From positions 7,967,961 through 8,031,960 of the forward strand of contig JAJEKV010000022.1 in NCBI GenBank assembly GCA_021234155.1: a DNA stretch of 64,000 nt. The letters are read 5' to 3'. The notes beneath the pieces are model-generated. The model did not search any database. It saw only the letters and a list, made by a program, of their open reading frames with translations, and was not told where the DNA came from. Source of the DNA: Isoetes taiwanensis. Its lineage: Eukaryota; Streptophyta; Lycopodiopsida; Isoetales; Isoetaceae. How positions within the stretch are numbered: position 1 is the stretch's first letter; every line of letters begins with the position of its first letter. The position numbers and the translations under genes were made by a program. This document shows positions 35,958 through 47,451 of this stretch, piece after piece.

Positions 35958-36315
35958 ATTAATTAGATCAAACAGTCTGAATCAGATGAGCTCGCGGAAC
36001 TAGAAGGATTGAAAGCATTAGCAAACCTGGATGGAGAGACGTGAAAAGAAGAGCCGTTGAGGAAGGGGAGGTACTTATAGACACCCCAACATTTGGGCAG
36101 AATTGTATGGGAATAATTTGTAATTATTACTTCCCCCCAATCGAACCTCCGGGCAGGTAGGTAAGGATAATGCCGAACCTCAGATCTTGACGACACACCG
36201 CATGGGAAGGGAGGCATGGATGAAGAAAAGCCCAGACCCCGAATTCTCATTGGCCGCGATTTCCATCTTTGGCATCGAGCTTGGGACAATAAGTGAACCC
36301 AAAAAAACTCTAATG

Positions 36316-36399
<84 letters not shown>
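36316..36399. repeat. (GATA)21 microsatellite, right flank of the large element
   Basis: 84 bp of GATA units start directly after the terminal CTCTAATG and end at GAAATGAACAC. It has the same strand and phase as the left array. Long Ser-Ile-Tyr-Leu frames through both arrays are translation artefacts. Confidence 0.95.
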
Positions 36400-36401
<2 letters not shown>

Positions 36402-39243
36402 AATGAACACATACAAAATTTATATCGTCCTCAACCACAGCCTCGGCATGTCGATCCCAGTTTTCACCTTTACACACATGGCCATGCCCATAGATGGAAG
36501 AAACTTCCCAAAACCCCAACATCATCCACCACAACGCATAGATAAGGGAGTTGATAGATTCCACTTGTAGGACAGACCACACAGCAAAGGCAGACAAGTC
36601 TACCCTACAAAAGGAGGCGAGGGCAAAAGCGCAGACAACACGTTTGGCTAAGCAAGCCTATGGCCGTTACGAAAACCTAGTGGCCATTCTCAAACAAGTT
36701 CAGATTGAGCATCTGACGAACCTTAGAGGCATGTCCAGAGGCAAATGTTGAAGCTCAATAGTTATATTCACATGTCTTGCTGAGCAACTAGAGACTTCAG
36801 TGCTTGCATTTCTACGAAAATAACTGGCCACAGAGAAGCAATGGATTTCTAGAATGGAGATGCGCATGCAATAGATTGATGATTGCCTTCAACTGACACA
36901 GTTTAAAGGCAGTAGGGTAGGCCAGACACCGTCAATCTCTGGGCTGATCTGGCCACGATGTCAACCTTCCCAATATCCTATTGATTTCTTTTTATGGCTC
37001 CCCAATAAATAGTACAGACTACAATGTACGCATTTTATTCATACGCTGCTATGTCAAAGTCTTGACAATTATGTAAGGACTGCTCTTTCAAAGCTTTGGC
37101 CATGTGTAATTCTTAGGAAGTTTAACCAATATTCTTACAAGGTGCCCAAAATTGGATATTATGATCTTTCCTTTAAAACTGATAATCAAACCTTCAAATT
37201 GAAGGTATTTCCATACAAATGTTTAAATCATCTACTTATGGAGTTCCCTTTGACCACATACTGGGACACTTCCATCCGATTACACATCACAACAGGCTGG
37301 AATGCACTGTATGCCATGTAGAACAACAGTCATAAAGTAGAGCTGTATGCCCGGGCCCATCAGTCACATCAGTCATACTTGTTCAAAGCACTGGTAGAGC
37401 CTGTTCTTCTATAGGCGGGGTTGAGGTTTGGAGCCCAATAATATCCCTTGCCACCTAGAATGACCTCGAGCAGGTACAGAAAGTCTTCTTACCTCGCACA
37501 CTTGTGGTAAAGTCCACAGTTCCTTATCAGATCCTGCTACAGGAAATAGGTCTTTTGCCCTTCCAAGGGGCCGCATTGCATAATTTATTTTCGAAAAGTG
37601 GTCGGTATAGGTGATGCCCGTCTCCCCAACCTTGCTTATGTCGTGGCACTGGGGCCACAACGCCTCAAAGTCTGTTGGAAGAAGAAATGAGTCCAGTGGT
37701 TTTCACGATAGGGCATGCAAGAGCAAAGGTGCATGCAGGTCCAAACTGAAGAGGACCACCACTATTTGTGGTAGTACCTTGATGCTTGCTTCATTAGCAA
37801 ACTTTGGGATGCGGGCACCCTAGAACAGGTTAAAACAACACACTACAAGCATCAGATCAATCTCACAGTGGCACGAGGTCCATAATGCTACCTACATACA
37901 CATCTACCCATGAAGACGCGCAGACGGATAGGCTCCATTCGAACGGAGACGTATCACTACCGCACTGAGATAGGCAGATAGTACTCAGCAGGGACGGGAG
38001 GATATGATTTATCAATGTTGTCAGCAGGGAGCTATTGAGGATGGATACCATGCCCTTCAGAGCTGTCTAGCATATGACCATGTTCGGGCACGCTATGTTA
38101 AGTTACTCCCGCCTAATTAGCCACTATATGTGCTGCTAGACACGGCCTCTGTGGACTCTCTGGGATCATATCTTCAAGAGATCATGGATACACGCACTCA
38201 GCTATGTCCTCTAGCACGACATCACTATGTCCTCAGCTATGGCCCCCTAGCTATCATGGATACACGCCATAGCTATGTCCTCAGCTATGGAGTGAATAGT
38301 ACAAACATCACTTTACGTATTTTATTGATACACTGCTCTCTTTCAAAGTCTTGACAATTGTGTATTTTACAAGCCTTTGCCATGTGTAACTCTTAGAAAG
38401 TTTAACGATTTATTCCTACAATTGAATACTATGATATTTCTTGTATAAGTGGACATCGAACCTCCAACTCAAGAGGCGTTTATGTTCAATATATTTGAAA
38501 CCATATCTAGTTAACGTAATATGAATTACGAGTACAATTTCATAATTTATACATGGTAGGTGTAGTTATTTAGGATACGTCAACTTTTGTATCTATTAGG
38601 TGTAAAATGTACAAAGAAAAGTTGGCATCATTGAGTACTTTAAGAAATGTTGGCATCATTGAGTACTTTAAGGGTCATGTGTAACTCTTAAAAAGTTTAA
38701 CGAATATTCTTACAATTGAATACTATGATTTTTCTTGTATAACTGAACATCGAACCTCCAACTCAAGAAGGGTTTCTGTTCGTTGAAACCATATCTATTT
38801 AACATAATCTTCTTTTTTAAAACGAGAGGGTGTTAGTAACCGTGCCTAGAACGCAGCATGTGCAGACGCATGCGGCGTTCCCTTTCCCGTAAAATACATT
38901 TTTTCCCCTTGCGGCACATTTTCTTTTTAGTCCGCTCTATTTCAAACATGCAATGGAGGTAAAGGTTCATCAGCAATAGCTCCTTCCGGGCGATGGAGGT
39001 CCACCGTGATAGCCAATGCACAAGATGGAAGCTCAGATGTCCCAGCGATCTCAACAAAAGATCTAACTTTCAAGCTTCAAAAGTTTCATTGTTTTGTCTT
39101 CAGCCCGTCTCCTTGACCTTGGATTTTCTATAACCCTAGGTATCAGCTGCATTCTCTTCCTCATTTACAAAGCTTAAATTCGGCATCGATCTGGCATGGA
39201 AAGAACATAATAAAAAGCCTTATTCTTATTCTCAGAACAAACG
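36400..39243. other. Intergenic region between the two large elements
   Basis: No gene can be supported. A short coding-like block at 37773-37866 (SKLWDAGTLEQVKTTHYKHQ) recurs at 49305-49404. Blocks around 37000-37130 and 38290-38410 (TCAAAGTCTTGACAATT, CATGTGTAAYTCTTAGRAAG) recur in inverse orientation at 51110-51200, upstream of the intact UGT. Small duplications of ATGGATACACGC and TATGTCCTCAGCTATGG lie at 38185-38290. The 38551-38644 block recurs at 25376-25470. Confidence 0.5.
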
Positions 39244-39494
39244 ATGCATCTATGGGTGTAAATATGGTAATGCTACCCAAAAAAACGCGAAAGCACTTAG
39301 CACCTAAAGCACTTCCAAGCACTTAGCAACCCGTAGTTATACCTCCCACAATCTCGACCTCGGTTCCCGCGCGCACCTAGCTTCCAGGCACCTTCCTTTT
39401 TTTTTGATCCCAATTTGTGTTTCTTTTGCTCTGTTTTTCTCCCGCTCACATCATAGATCAATTATCCGGAACTTACATTCGTGAATCGATTACA

Positions 39495-41317
39495 ATGGTA
39501 GAGGAGGCAGTTACAGCTGATGATTTCGAAAGGATACACGGCCTTTCAAACCATGGTTTGCAGACCTCGTGAGCGCATTCAATTGGTCGGCAAATAATGT
39601 TACACAAGAACAAGTGGGAATCAGGTTTGGCAAGAACCCCTCAATTCCAAGTCGGTTTCGGCACTAAAGTTGCCGCTATTCAGCCACATCCAAGGCCAAA
39701 TTGGACAGTTTGTTAAGGATTCTTTATCCAGATGGGGTTTCAAACAATGAAGTCAGGAAGCAATTTGCCCTTGCATTTGCTTGGGAAAATTGCCAAGAAG
39801 GTCTTGAAGATCCTGAAGGCCATCAAATCAATTGGGCTGCATATGGTGCATGTGTTATGGTTTACGTGCATAGCAGTAGAGAGGTCGTGGTTTTAAAGAG
39901 AAACAAGAAATTGATTCAAAGCCTCGGTTTCGAGCAAAAGAGGTAGCAAGTAGTAAACTTGATCGCACAAACTTGAAACCGAATCTGCGCAGATAGTGAC
40001 AGAGAATCTGGAAAAACTTATGATCAAGAAAACTCAGATGGAAAAAGAAATGCAGGATATAGTTGTTAGCCTGGCAGCTGAAGAAAAGTCAAATGACAAA
40101 ATTTTTAAAAGGCTAACCGAAAAAAGACACAGCATGGAACAATTGAAATCAATTGCTTGTTGAAAAGAGGGGCCTGCTCATGACACAGAAGTAGAACATG
40201 AAATAAAGGAGTTGGAGAGAAAGTTAATGTTTGAGGAGTATGCCGCAGAGTCCATGGAGTCATTATGCGCACTGAGATCCGGATCTGATTTTGAAGAAGG
40301 GAAATTTGGAGGCGTAATTAATTCAACCGGATGGTGACATCAAGGCAGCCAAGGAATATGCAAAAAACCTTGACAGTCTAGGAGACATCACGAATTCAAC
40401 TTTCTGCATCAACACCATCAAGAGAAATCTTCCAGGTTTTTTACAAAATTTTTGTAATGCTTGTGGTTTGGGATTTCCTGATAAGTACAAGCTTTCTTTA
40501 ATTCTTGATTGCTCACATGAATATCATGTGATGTGTGTCTGCCTTTGTTAAAGGAAGGCAAATGTTTGAAATGTGAATGCCTAGTTCCCAAGACCTTTAT
40601 GTTGAGCTTGGCTTGAGCATTCCTGTTGCTAGCTTGAGCAGGTTGCTTCCTTTGATCCTAGATTAAGTTTCAGAAATCGATTTGGGATCAAATACAGGTC
40701 GGGCAATTGAAGATGTAGTAGATGTGCAATCTGACCAATTGAAGTCCCCTTCTACTAGCACGAAGAGAAGAAGGTTGAGACATGTCAGGGATGATTCTGA
40801 TATTGAAACAGAGAATTTTCTGGGACAGGTGACCCCAATGCAGTGTCTCCAAATTGGCAGTAAAATTCAGGAAGAAACAAAGGCTGCTTCAGATGAGGAG
40901 ATTGAGTATGTCTTAGACACTCCAACCAGGAAGAAGCAGAAGCAAGATCAAGAAGAAAAAGCTGATGTGGTTGTGAAGAAGACAGGGAAGGAAAAGAAGA
41001 CATTGAATAAAGAAGAGACTAGCAAAAAGAAAGGAGGTGGCAAGGCCAAAGCAGCTGTTCAGACCAAAGCCAAGGTTACTAGAAAGTATCCTTTGAGAGG
41101 GAGAGGTCAAAAGAATGATGGGAATGATGCAGGCAAATGTAACTTGCAAGGCAATGAAGAAGAGGTTGAGAAGGATGTCATGGACAACATAAACTCAACC
41201 CTTGCTGATATTGCAGGTGCAAGGTTTGAAAGTTCAAAAGAAGTTCATGAAGAGCAGCCAATAAAAGAACCTGCACCAAATGTACAAGGCTGCAAAAGAC
41301 TATCTCGTACAAGGTAA
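39495..41317 (+). CDS. N-terminal and coiled-coil/Lys-rich part of the plus-strand cargo gene
   Basis: An ATG at 39495 opens MVEEAVTADDFERIHGLS; frames then shift. Open stretches follow at 39701-39946 (LLRILYPDGVSNNEVRKQFA, then GHQINWAAYGACVMVYVHSS). A coiled-coil reading lies at 39970-40250 (EKLMIKKTQMEKEMQDIVVS, then KELERKLMFEEYAAESMESL). A long Lys/Glu-rich exon occupies about 40698-41317 (STSTKRRRLRHVRDDSDIET, with many KKK/KEK groups and a PLRGRGQK segment). The last is typical of a disordered nuclear region. No enzymatic domain is seen in this part. Its strand and proximity suggest that it is the front of the gene whose FCP1-like domain follows at 41602, but the joins are uncertain and some are probably broken. 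Confidence 0.45.
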
Positions 41318-41601
41318 AGGTACAAAACTTGCAGCAATGATTGGATCCATGATGGGGAATAACAACATCCCCTTGGAGCGTAATAATTCATTCCCCGATT
41401 GTTTAATTTGAATTCTTAAATTATTGTATTCATTATTTGAGTTGTCTTCTGTAATCTTCAGGGAGTGACCAAGTAGTCCAAAGTGATGAGGACTTAAATG
41501 TATCCCAATTAACTTCCAGGTCTTGTGCTTTTTTAATTTAATCTCAATATTTGTACTTGAATTTGGGTGTGTATTCACTTGATTAATGTTGTGAATGTTA
41601 G

Positions 41602-42227
41602 GTCCATCAAGTACAAAGTGTAAATGTAGCTTCAAGTTCCACCGCACCGCCAATTGTTATTAGGCAAAAGAGATTGCCGATTCTAGATCTTAATGGCGTT
41701 CTCGTGAAGACCTTTAGAAGAAGCAATCAATTGAGGGATGATCTTAAAAGATAAACCCTCAATTATTAAAATCATCAACAACTAACAAAGTAGTTGTATT
41801 CAGTAGGAGTACATGCTTTCTTGCGGAAGCATCTTCTTGGTATGACTTAGCCATTTGGTCCTCTATGAATGATTTAATGTTCATGAGGTGCTTGATGTCC
41901 TATGTCCCGCTAAGAAAGACAAATTCATATTCATTTGGGACCGAGTTTTACGTGATGAGATGCCTTTCAAGTATCCTTTGGAGTCTTCTAATCCTATTTT
42001 TATGAAGCCACTCCATAAGGTATATGCACTTTCCCGTAGTATCGCGAAATGTAATTATTGCGTATGATGAGGTTTACAAGACATTTCTGTCCCCACCATT
42101 TACTTCCATCATGGTGCCTACTTTCACCTGTCAGCCAACTGACAAAATTCTGGATGTTTATTTGCTTCCAATACTTAGACAGGTGTCACATCATGTCAAG
42201 AGATACTTACTTAGTCTTCAAGAATAA
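41602..42227 (+). pseudogene. FCP1/SCP-like HAD phosphatase domain (degenerate)
   Basis: After an acceptor AG at 41600-41601 the sequence reads QKRLPILDLNGVLVKTFRRS, the motif-I strand of FCP1/NIF-type HAD phosphatases. AEASSWYDLAIWSSMNDL follows (motif-II region), then after a frameshift NVHEVLDVLCPAKKDKFIFI, WDRV, KPLHKVYALS, and finally VIIAYDEVYKTFLSPPFTSI and TDKILDVYLLPILRQV. Family members dephosphorylate Ser, for example on the RNA polymerase II C-terminal domain. Motif I is DLNGV, so the second catalytic Asp is Asn; plant NIF-domain proteins of this type exist, but the classical DxDxT/V is missing. At least one frameshift is present. It lies entirely inside the 8.5 kb transposon and may be captured host sequence or part of the element's own gene set. 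Confidence 0.7.
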
Positions 42228-42640
42228 CACTAGAGCGTAATGTTATACAAGGATTTCCCTGGGGTGTTCTTGAAGAATTATTCCAAAGGACATTGGAGCA
42301 GATAAGAAATCGCTGGTCAAAGCATACCGCAAGGGCCGATTCGATGGTTAGTTGATGCACATCGAAATGTCTTCGCTTGAACCAGTTGGTTCATCTACAG
42401 AAGTTTTTAGATTCCTGATCCTGGTATAAACTTTGTAAATTGCCTCAATTTTGTTACACAGAGGCATGTAACTATGTGAGTGCAGATTTGCCTCCATTTT
42501 GTACAGATACTATGAGAGTGCAGATTTGCCTCCATTTTGTAACTACACAAGAATTTTGTACCATCTTGCAATGTAATATATCTTCATTCTCTTTCATTAT
42601 GTGTTCTCGTATGTATTTTCTTGAAATTGCAAAGTTAACC

Positions 42641-42905
42641 GTGGCGGATGTTATGCTTTCCCAATTCAAGAAAAATAGTTTAGACTATAAGACTCCTTAC
42701 GACCACAACCCAAACCTTTTGCAAATGATTTTAATCTTGGCGGGGAACTCAAAGGAGTTGAGAAGATGTGGATTGAATTTGGACTGAAGTATTGCATCAG
42801 ACCTTGTTCATATTGATGACACTGACCAGGTCAAAATTTGGTCAATGTCCCTGGCCGAAGTCAATTTTTTGCAGACATGTTAGTGCTGGGAATTTTTGGA
42901 ATCTG
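42641..42905. repeat. Internal direct repeat of the 8.5 kb element, unit 1
   Basis: Similar in direct orientation to 45641-45905. Shared blocks include TTTCCCAATTCAAGARAAA, AAGACTCCTTAC and TTGCAAATGATTTTAATCTT. It probably reflects an internal duplication; it does not encode a recognisable protein. Confidence 0.75.
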
Positions 42906-43289
42906 AATAAAAGCAAGATATGTAGAACTAATTTGAAAAGTAATCCAATGCTGAAGAACAAATGTGAATAGTAATCAAATGTTTGTGGTGCATGATAATT
43001 GAAAAAAAAGAGAAATTTTTCACATTAATAACACAATAGCCCCGCAGCTCGAATTTAAAAGAGTTCCGAGCCCGCAAAATTACAAAATTGGACAAAATTA
43101 CAAAAAGGATGAAGATGGATGGCCTACTCAAAATTGGTAGGTGTCTAAGTACTTGAAGTCTTCACGTAAATCAGGCCGATTATAGTCACCGCTTGGTCGA
43201 TTCCACCATTCAACACCGTCAATGAGGTACTCAGTGATTGCAGTTTGCCATATTTAGCGTAATCAAATTACCATAAGCATCCCTGCTCA

Positions 43290-43739
43290 CCTCTATGATA
43301 GTAATAGCATTCTCTCAGAATGATCAAACCGAAAGTAAGTCATGAGAGGGTTGTTCCTTTCTATGAAGTAGTACAAAGATCGCCAACCGGTAAGTTGCTT
43401 GACAAAATTCAATCGCCCATTTTTTCTCCTTCTCTCGCACAACTCGCCCCTTAAATTGTACCCCGCTCTTATCACTTTCCTTCAAGACATGATCTATATC
43501 TGCTAGAAGATTCTCAAAAAGTCTTTTTCCTTTGCCTTTACTAGTTCCTGAAGAACTAGCAACTGACCCACTTCTAGATTTCTTGAGCTGTGCAAACAGC
43601 CTTGCCTCTGCAAAGTCACAACCTGTGTCCAAAGTTTTTTGCAGCTTTCTAGGTATTGTTTGAAAAGCCTAGCGGAGGGAGGCCAACGCCTTTTAAGGGA
43701 ATCCAATTCACGAGCAAATGTAGCATTTGTCTTGATCAC
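43290..43739 (-). CDS. Unknown minus-strand reading in the 8.5 kb element
   Basis: Two overlapping minus frames read LDSLKRRWPPSARLFKQYLE then KKLWTQVVTLQ, and FAEARLFAQLKKSRSGSVAS with a Ser/Gly/Lys stretch, then FENLLADIDHVLKESDKSGV and RVVREKEKKWAIEFCQATYR. A single frameshift near 43600 would join them. No domain is recognised. It lies downstream of the transposase on the same strand and could be a second element-encoded protein or a captured exon. Confidence 0.3.
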
Positions 43740-44253
43740 ATACCTCTACTGTGGGGACCCCTCGTACACGAACTCCTCGATCATCCGAATCGCAACACAC
43801 CATCCGACCCGGTCTTTTTAAATTATCCCAAGGAGGAGGATAAAAGGAGAAATAAGCCATTTTTCTTGACAAAAGCGACTTTGTGAGATGGATCCAAGCG
43901 GAGAGACCGGGTAGATCAAGGCGGAGATGAGCGGCTTCTAGGTTAAAAGAATTCTGAATGCATTTTCGGGTTTAAAGAATTTGCCATTAAGACAAGGCGA
44001 ATGGGCAGAGAAAACAACAAAAGGGCAATTGAAACAGAAATTCTCTCACTTTGAAGAATTCTCAAACTTCGCCAACAATTCTTGTTCAAATCTCCTCCAA
44101 TCCCTTCACCAACATCCCAGCATCAGAATTCAGGAATTAACCTCCCAGTACAGTCAAATTTTGAAGACTCTACCTCCCAGAAAAGCCCTCAGAATAAAGT
44201 CTTCGTAAGTGCTTTAAGTCTTTGTGTGTGAATTCAGAACATGCTAAAGACAA

Positions 44254-47200
44254 CTAAAAAAAGGGAAAATACCTTTTCATCCTGCAGTTTGCATCTTCTT
44301 CATTTTCAATGTTGTCACCTGTATTCCTAGGTTCCTTTAACCTCAACTCACTGTTCTCCCAATCACCAATTCGACTCACATACACACATTTATCCCACTT
44401 GAATTGAATGCAATAGTTGCAAAAGCATGACAATGGTCTATAAGCTACCTTCAAAGAGTTTTCCTTGTCACATGGCCTGATGCAGTGAATCTTTGTTGTT
44501 CCCTTCAAGGTATGGCATTCAATTATTTCAGATCTGTCAATGTTTGAAGACTCCACCTCCCAGAATAACCTGTAACATCAAGTGCTGTAAGTGCTTTAAG
44601 TCTTTGGGCGTGAGAAAAGACCGCCTAAAAAAAAAAAAAAAAAAAGGAATAATACCTTTTGATATCATTATCAGATGGATGATTTTGAAAGTACAATTGG
44701 AGAAAATTAACAACCTCATGTGCACACTGCAGTTTGCATCCATTGTACTTCATTTGCTCTTGAGTTAGTACCCTCTTTATAACTGCACCAGCACCATCAT
44801 GCTCACCTTTGCCATGTGAGCTAGCAAAAAAATTCCATAGGAGATCCTTACCCTTTCTCCCATAAAATCTACCAAGAAAATGGAATGGTCTTGAAGACTT
44901 GAACTGTGAAGAACAGCCATCACTCCAAAATACATGTTTCTTATATTCAACTCCAATACTTTGCAACCAATCAGCATGCATTTGTAGACAATGTTGGACA
45001 AATTCTGTGTCATGTGTTTTGTCATCACTAATATAGAAATGAGTCTCCTTCACAATACCTTTGAGAGTTTGTTTTCTCTTCTCCTTGGCCGAGTCCTTGT
45101 TCTTCTTGTTCAAGCTCTCTTCCTCTCTCTTCCTTCTTTCTTCTTCTTCTTCTTTCTTCATCCTCCTGTAAGTAATATGCACTAGAATTGACACCTGATC
45201 AGTATGCCAATGACAGGATTGAGCTTCCCCGTTGGATCTTAAATCCGTAATTTTCCGCAAAGTCTATGACAGAAACAATAGTATCATCTGGTATGGTTGC
45301 CAAGCATTTCTTGAATTCCTTAGCTTGCCAATGAGCTTTATAATTATGTGGAACAAAAGATTTCATAGTCTTTTTTGCATGCTCATTAAATTCAAAAGCA
45401 CTGCCCGTCTTGTAGGCCAATCTAGTAACCTTTGCAGGTTTCTTAGATAGCTTGGCAGTATTCTTTCTTTGGACTTCTTGCTGTCAGTTCAATGTCAAAT
45501 GATTAGCTCAACTCCTAAAAAGTAATATGCTTGAATTTGATAGTTAGTACCTTTTCAAATACTTTCCATTGGACATTGATAGACTTTTGCTTGTTCCTCT
45601 CTTTAGGACATGTTGGCAACCTGCAATACAAAAACAATAATGGCAGATGTATCAGTTACAGTAACTTTCCCAATTCAAGAGAAAACAGTCTAGACTCTAA
45701 GACTCCTTACAACCGTAACCTAATGGTTTTGCAAATGATTTTAATCTTGGCATGAACTCAAAGGGGCTGAGAATATGTGGATTCATCTGGATCAAGTCTT
45801 GCATCGAGCTTGTTGAAAATGATCACACCGACCGGGTCAAGAATTGGTCAATGTCCCCGCGTAATCCAAGATTTTGCACATCACTCTAATAGGATAATTT
45901 TGGAATTCTATCACCTAGATTAGACTCGGACAACTCAGAGAATACACCGCAAACCTTAGTGCTTCAAATAAAAGCAAGGCACAATGTGATTTAGTTCTGA
46001 GACTAGTTATTTCAAGGTAGCGTGACTTTGAAATTTCGTGAGAACATAAATCTGCGGGCATGAACACTCAATCTTTTCCTCGTGTTTGAGTGAAGTCGAG
46101 CATTCCTATCAAGCGAGGGACACTCACATACAACCCGGACAAGATAACTCTGTTGAGGAAAAGATGAGCAAGACTATCCGGCCCAGGAAACAGTTTTAGA
46201 TTAGATACTACTTAAAAGTAATGTACAAGCAAAAGGAAACCATACTTACTTCTTTAACCCACACTTTGTACAAGTCTCAGCATCAAACACACGTGCTTAT
46301 GCCACTCTTCACTCTCATCCTTTTGGCACACCACCATTCTCCAATAATCACTAGTTGATTTAATGGTGTTCTCCTTGGCCATCTGAGATCGACTGGGCCA
46401 CAAACTTTGCACTTACATTTACATCCCTTGTGAACACCATGAGGATCTGTCCTCATATTATTGATGGCCTTGCCTTACAAATTCTAAATGCAAATGGTAT
46501 TGGCGAAGAATGTGTCTCTCTTTCTTTTAATTTTCTAATGTAGCTTGGCTTCAGTTTCGAAAGCCTTCTTTGGGACATCTTCATATCCGGATGTTCCTTC
46601 TTGAAACCAAGATATAGTTGAACACGCACAATGAAAAAATTTAGTTACTTTCTAAACAAAAGAAAGAAAGAAAGCATTCAAAATGTATGGTCGAAACTAT
46701 ACCGTGTCATCTCTAGCGGATGAATAGGATGATCAATTTTCTCACCTTTATCATTCAAATGCTTCCTCACATGCTTCTTATAAGGTGATACTCGTATTTT
46801 CATCCCAATACTTCCCGACCAGTGGCTATTTCTTCAGTTTGTGAAGGCATCTTTTCTTCTCTTCCTTCCAAACATTGACCGGGGGGCGACAGATTCTGCA
46901 AAATTGTCTTCTAAATGCCATGGCAACAGTTTTTGTGGAATAGATAGAACCCTTGAAATTGCAGATTGATTGATCCCCGGGCCCGAACAGTCCGCCATTT
47001 GTAGAGTGCTCTTTCTTGCTTGCAAAATATCAGTTTTTCTTTGCATTTTTGGGCCTGCATTGTCTCTGGACATTGGAAATCATGGTATGCATTACGTGCC
47101 CGGGTTCTTGGGATCTAGTAATTCTCCTTGCAATGGTAAATGTGTATTTTTCTTCAAAAGTCTTTGAAGAATTCTCCCTTTGTCTAAATCCTCCAAACAT

Positions 47201-47451
47201 TCCTCACAATGTGATTAAAAGAGTCGATTAGCTCTTTTGACTCTTGCAACCTTCTATCATCGAGAAAATGTTTTCTCTTCTTCTCATTTGGTGCAATGTT
47301 TTTCCTTTAGTTTCAATCTCTTTCTGATTCTCTCTTCCTCTTGGCTTCAAAATCCGTGATAAATTCTCCTTTCCCCGATCGGCAAAGGCTCTCGGAATTA
47401 GAATTGGGATTGGCATTCTGATTGAGAATTGCAAGTGAATTATCAGCCATG
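44254..47451 (-). pseudogene. DFAENY/SDGC/HGKG-type DDE transposase of the 8.5 kb element (decayed, spliced)
   Basis: The likely start is ATG 47451 (MADNSLAILNQNANPNSNSE). The N-terminal region continues through ISRVLSIPQKLLPWHLEDNF and MFGRKRRKDAFTN (47000-46840) and VSPYKKHVRKHLNDKGEK (46780). Next come KLKPSYIRKLKERETH (46560) and a Cys pair region GVHKGCKCKCKVCGPVD (46430). The catalytic part is clear: SVIDFAENYGFKI (Asp near 45263), NGEAQSCHWHTDQVSILVHI, HFYISDDKTHDTEFVQHCL, FWSDGCSSQFKSSRPF (Asp near 44920) and ASSHGKGEHDGAGAVIKRVL (Asp near 44797). The C-terminal exon (44556-44254) ends in SCFCNYCIQFKW. The three acidic residues in conserved settings fit a DDE/D-type transposase. A frameshift after DFAENY, an inserted Glu/Lys run and a poly(A) tract near 44622-44643 suggest inactivity. 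Confidence 0.75.
45641..45905. repeat. Internal direct repeat of the 8.5 kb element, unit 2
   Basis: Partner of 42641-42905. It falls inside the minus-strand transposase gene, between the catalytic exon and the upstream exons, so it is intronic there. Confidence 0.75.

Larger units (their letters stand above)
25702..36315 (+). mobile_element. Large unclassified DNA transposon, copy B (apparently complete, 10.6 kb)
   Basis: The left end is fixed independently by copy A. The right end is inferred from the inverted CTCTAATG at 36308-36315, followed directly by GATA repeats. The terminal inverted repeat is short (CATTAGAG, perhaps extending weakly into a T/G-rich stretch). Inside, left to right, are a transposase-like gene (+), palindrome cluster 1, a basic-protein gene (+), cluster 2, a 196-residue ORF (-), a purine-rich repeat, two tandem paralogous small ORFs (+), cluster 3, a multi-exon gene (-), cluster 4, and one or two further decayed genes (-). 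The gene set matches no superfamily I know: no integrase, DNA polymerase or reverse transcriptase is visible. Target duplication cannot be judged inside a microsatellite. Confidence 0.7.

Noticed and set aside
25702-36315. Endogenous giant virus or Polinton-like origin for the 10.6 kb element
   Set aside because: Intergenic palindromes and genes on both strands suggested it, but no capsid, packaging ATPase, protein-primed polymerase or retroviral-type integrase is visible, the genes appear to have introns, and the transposase-like gene fits a DNA transposon better.
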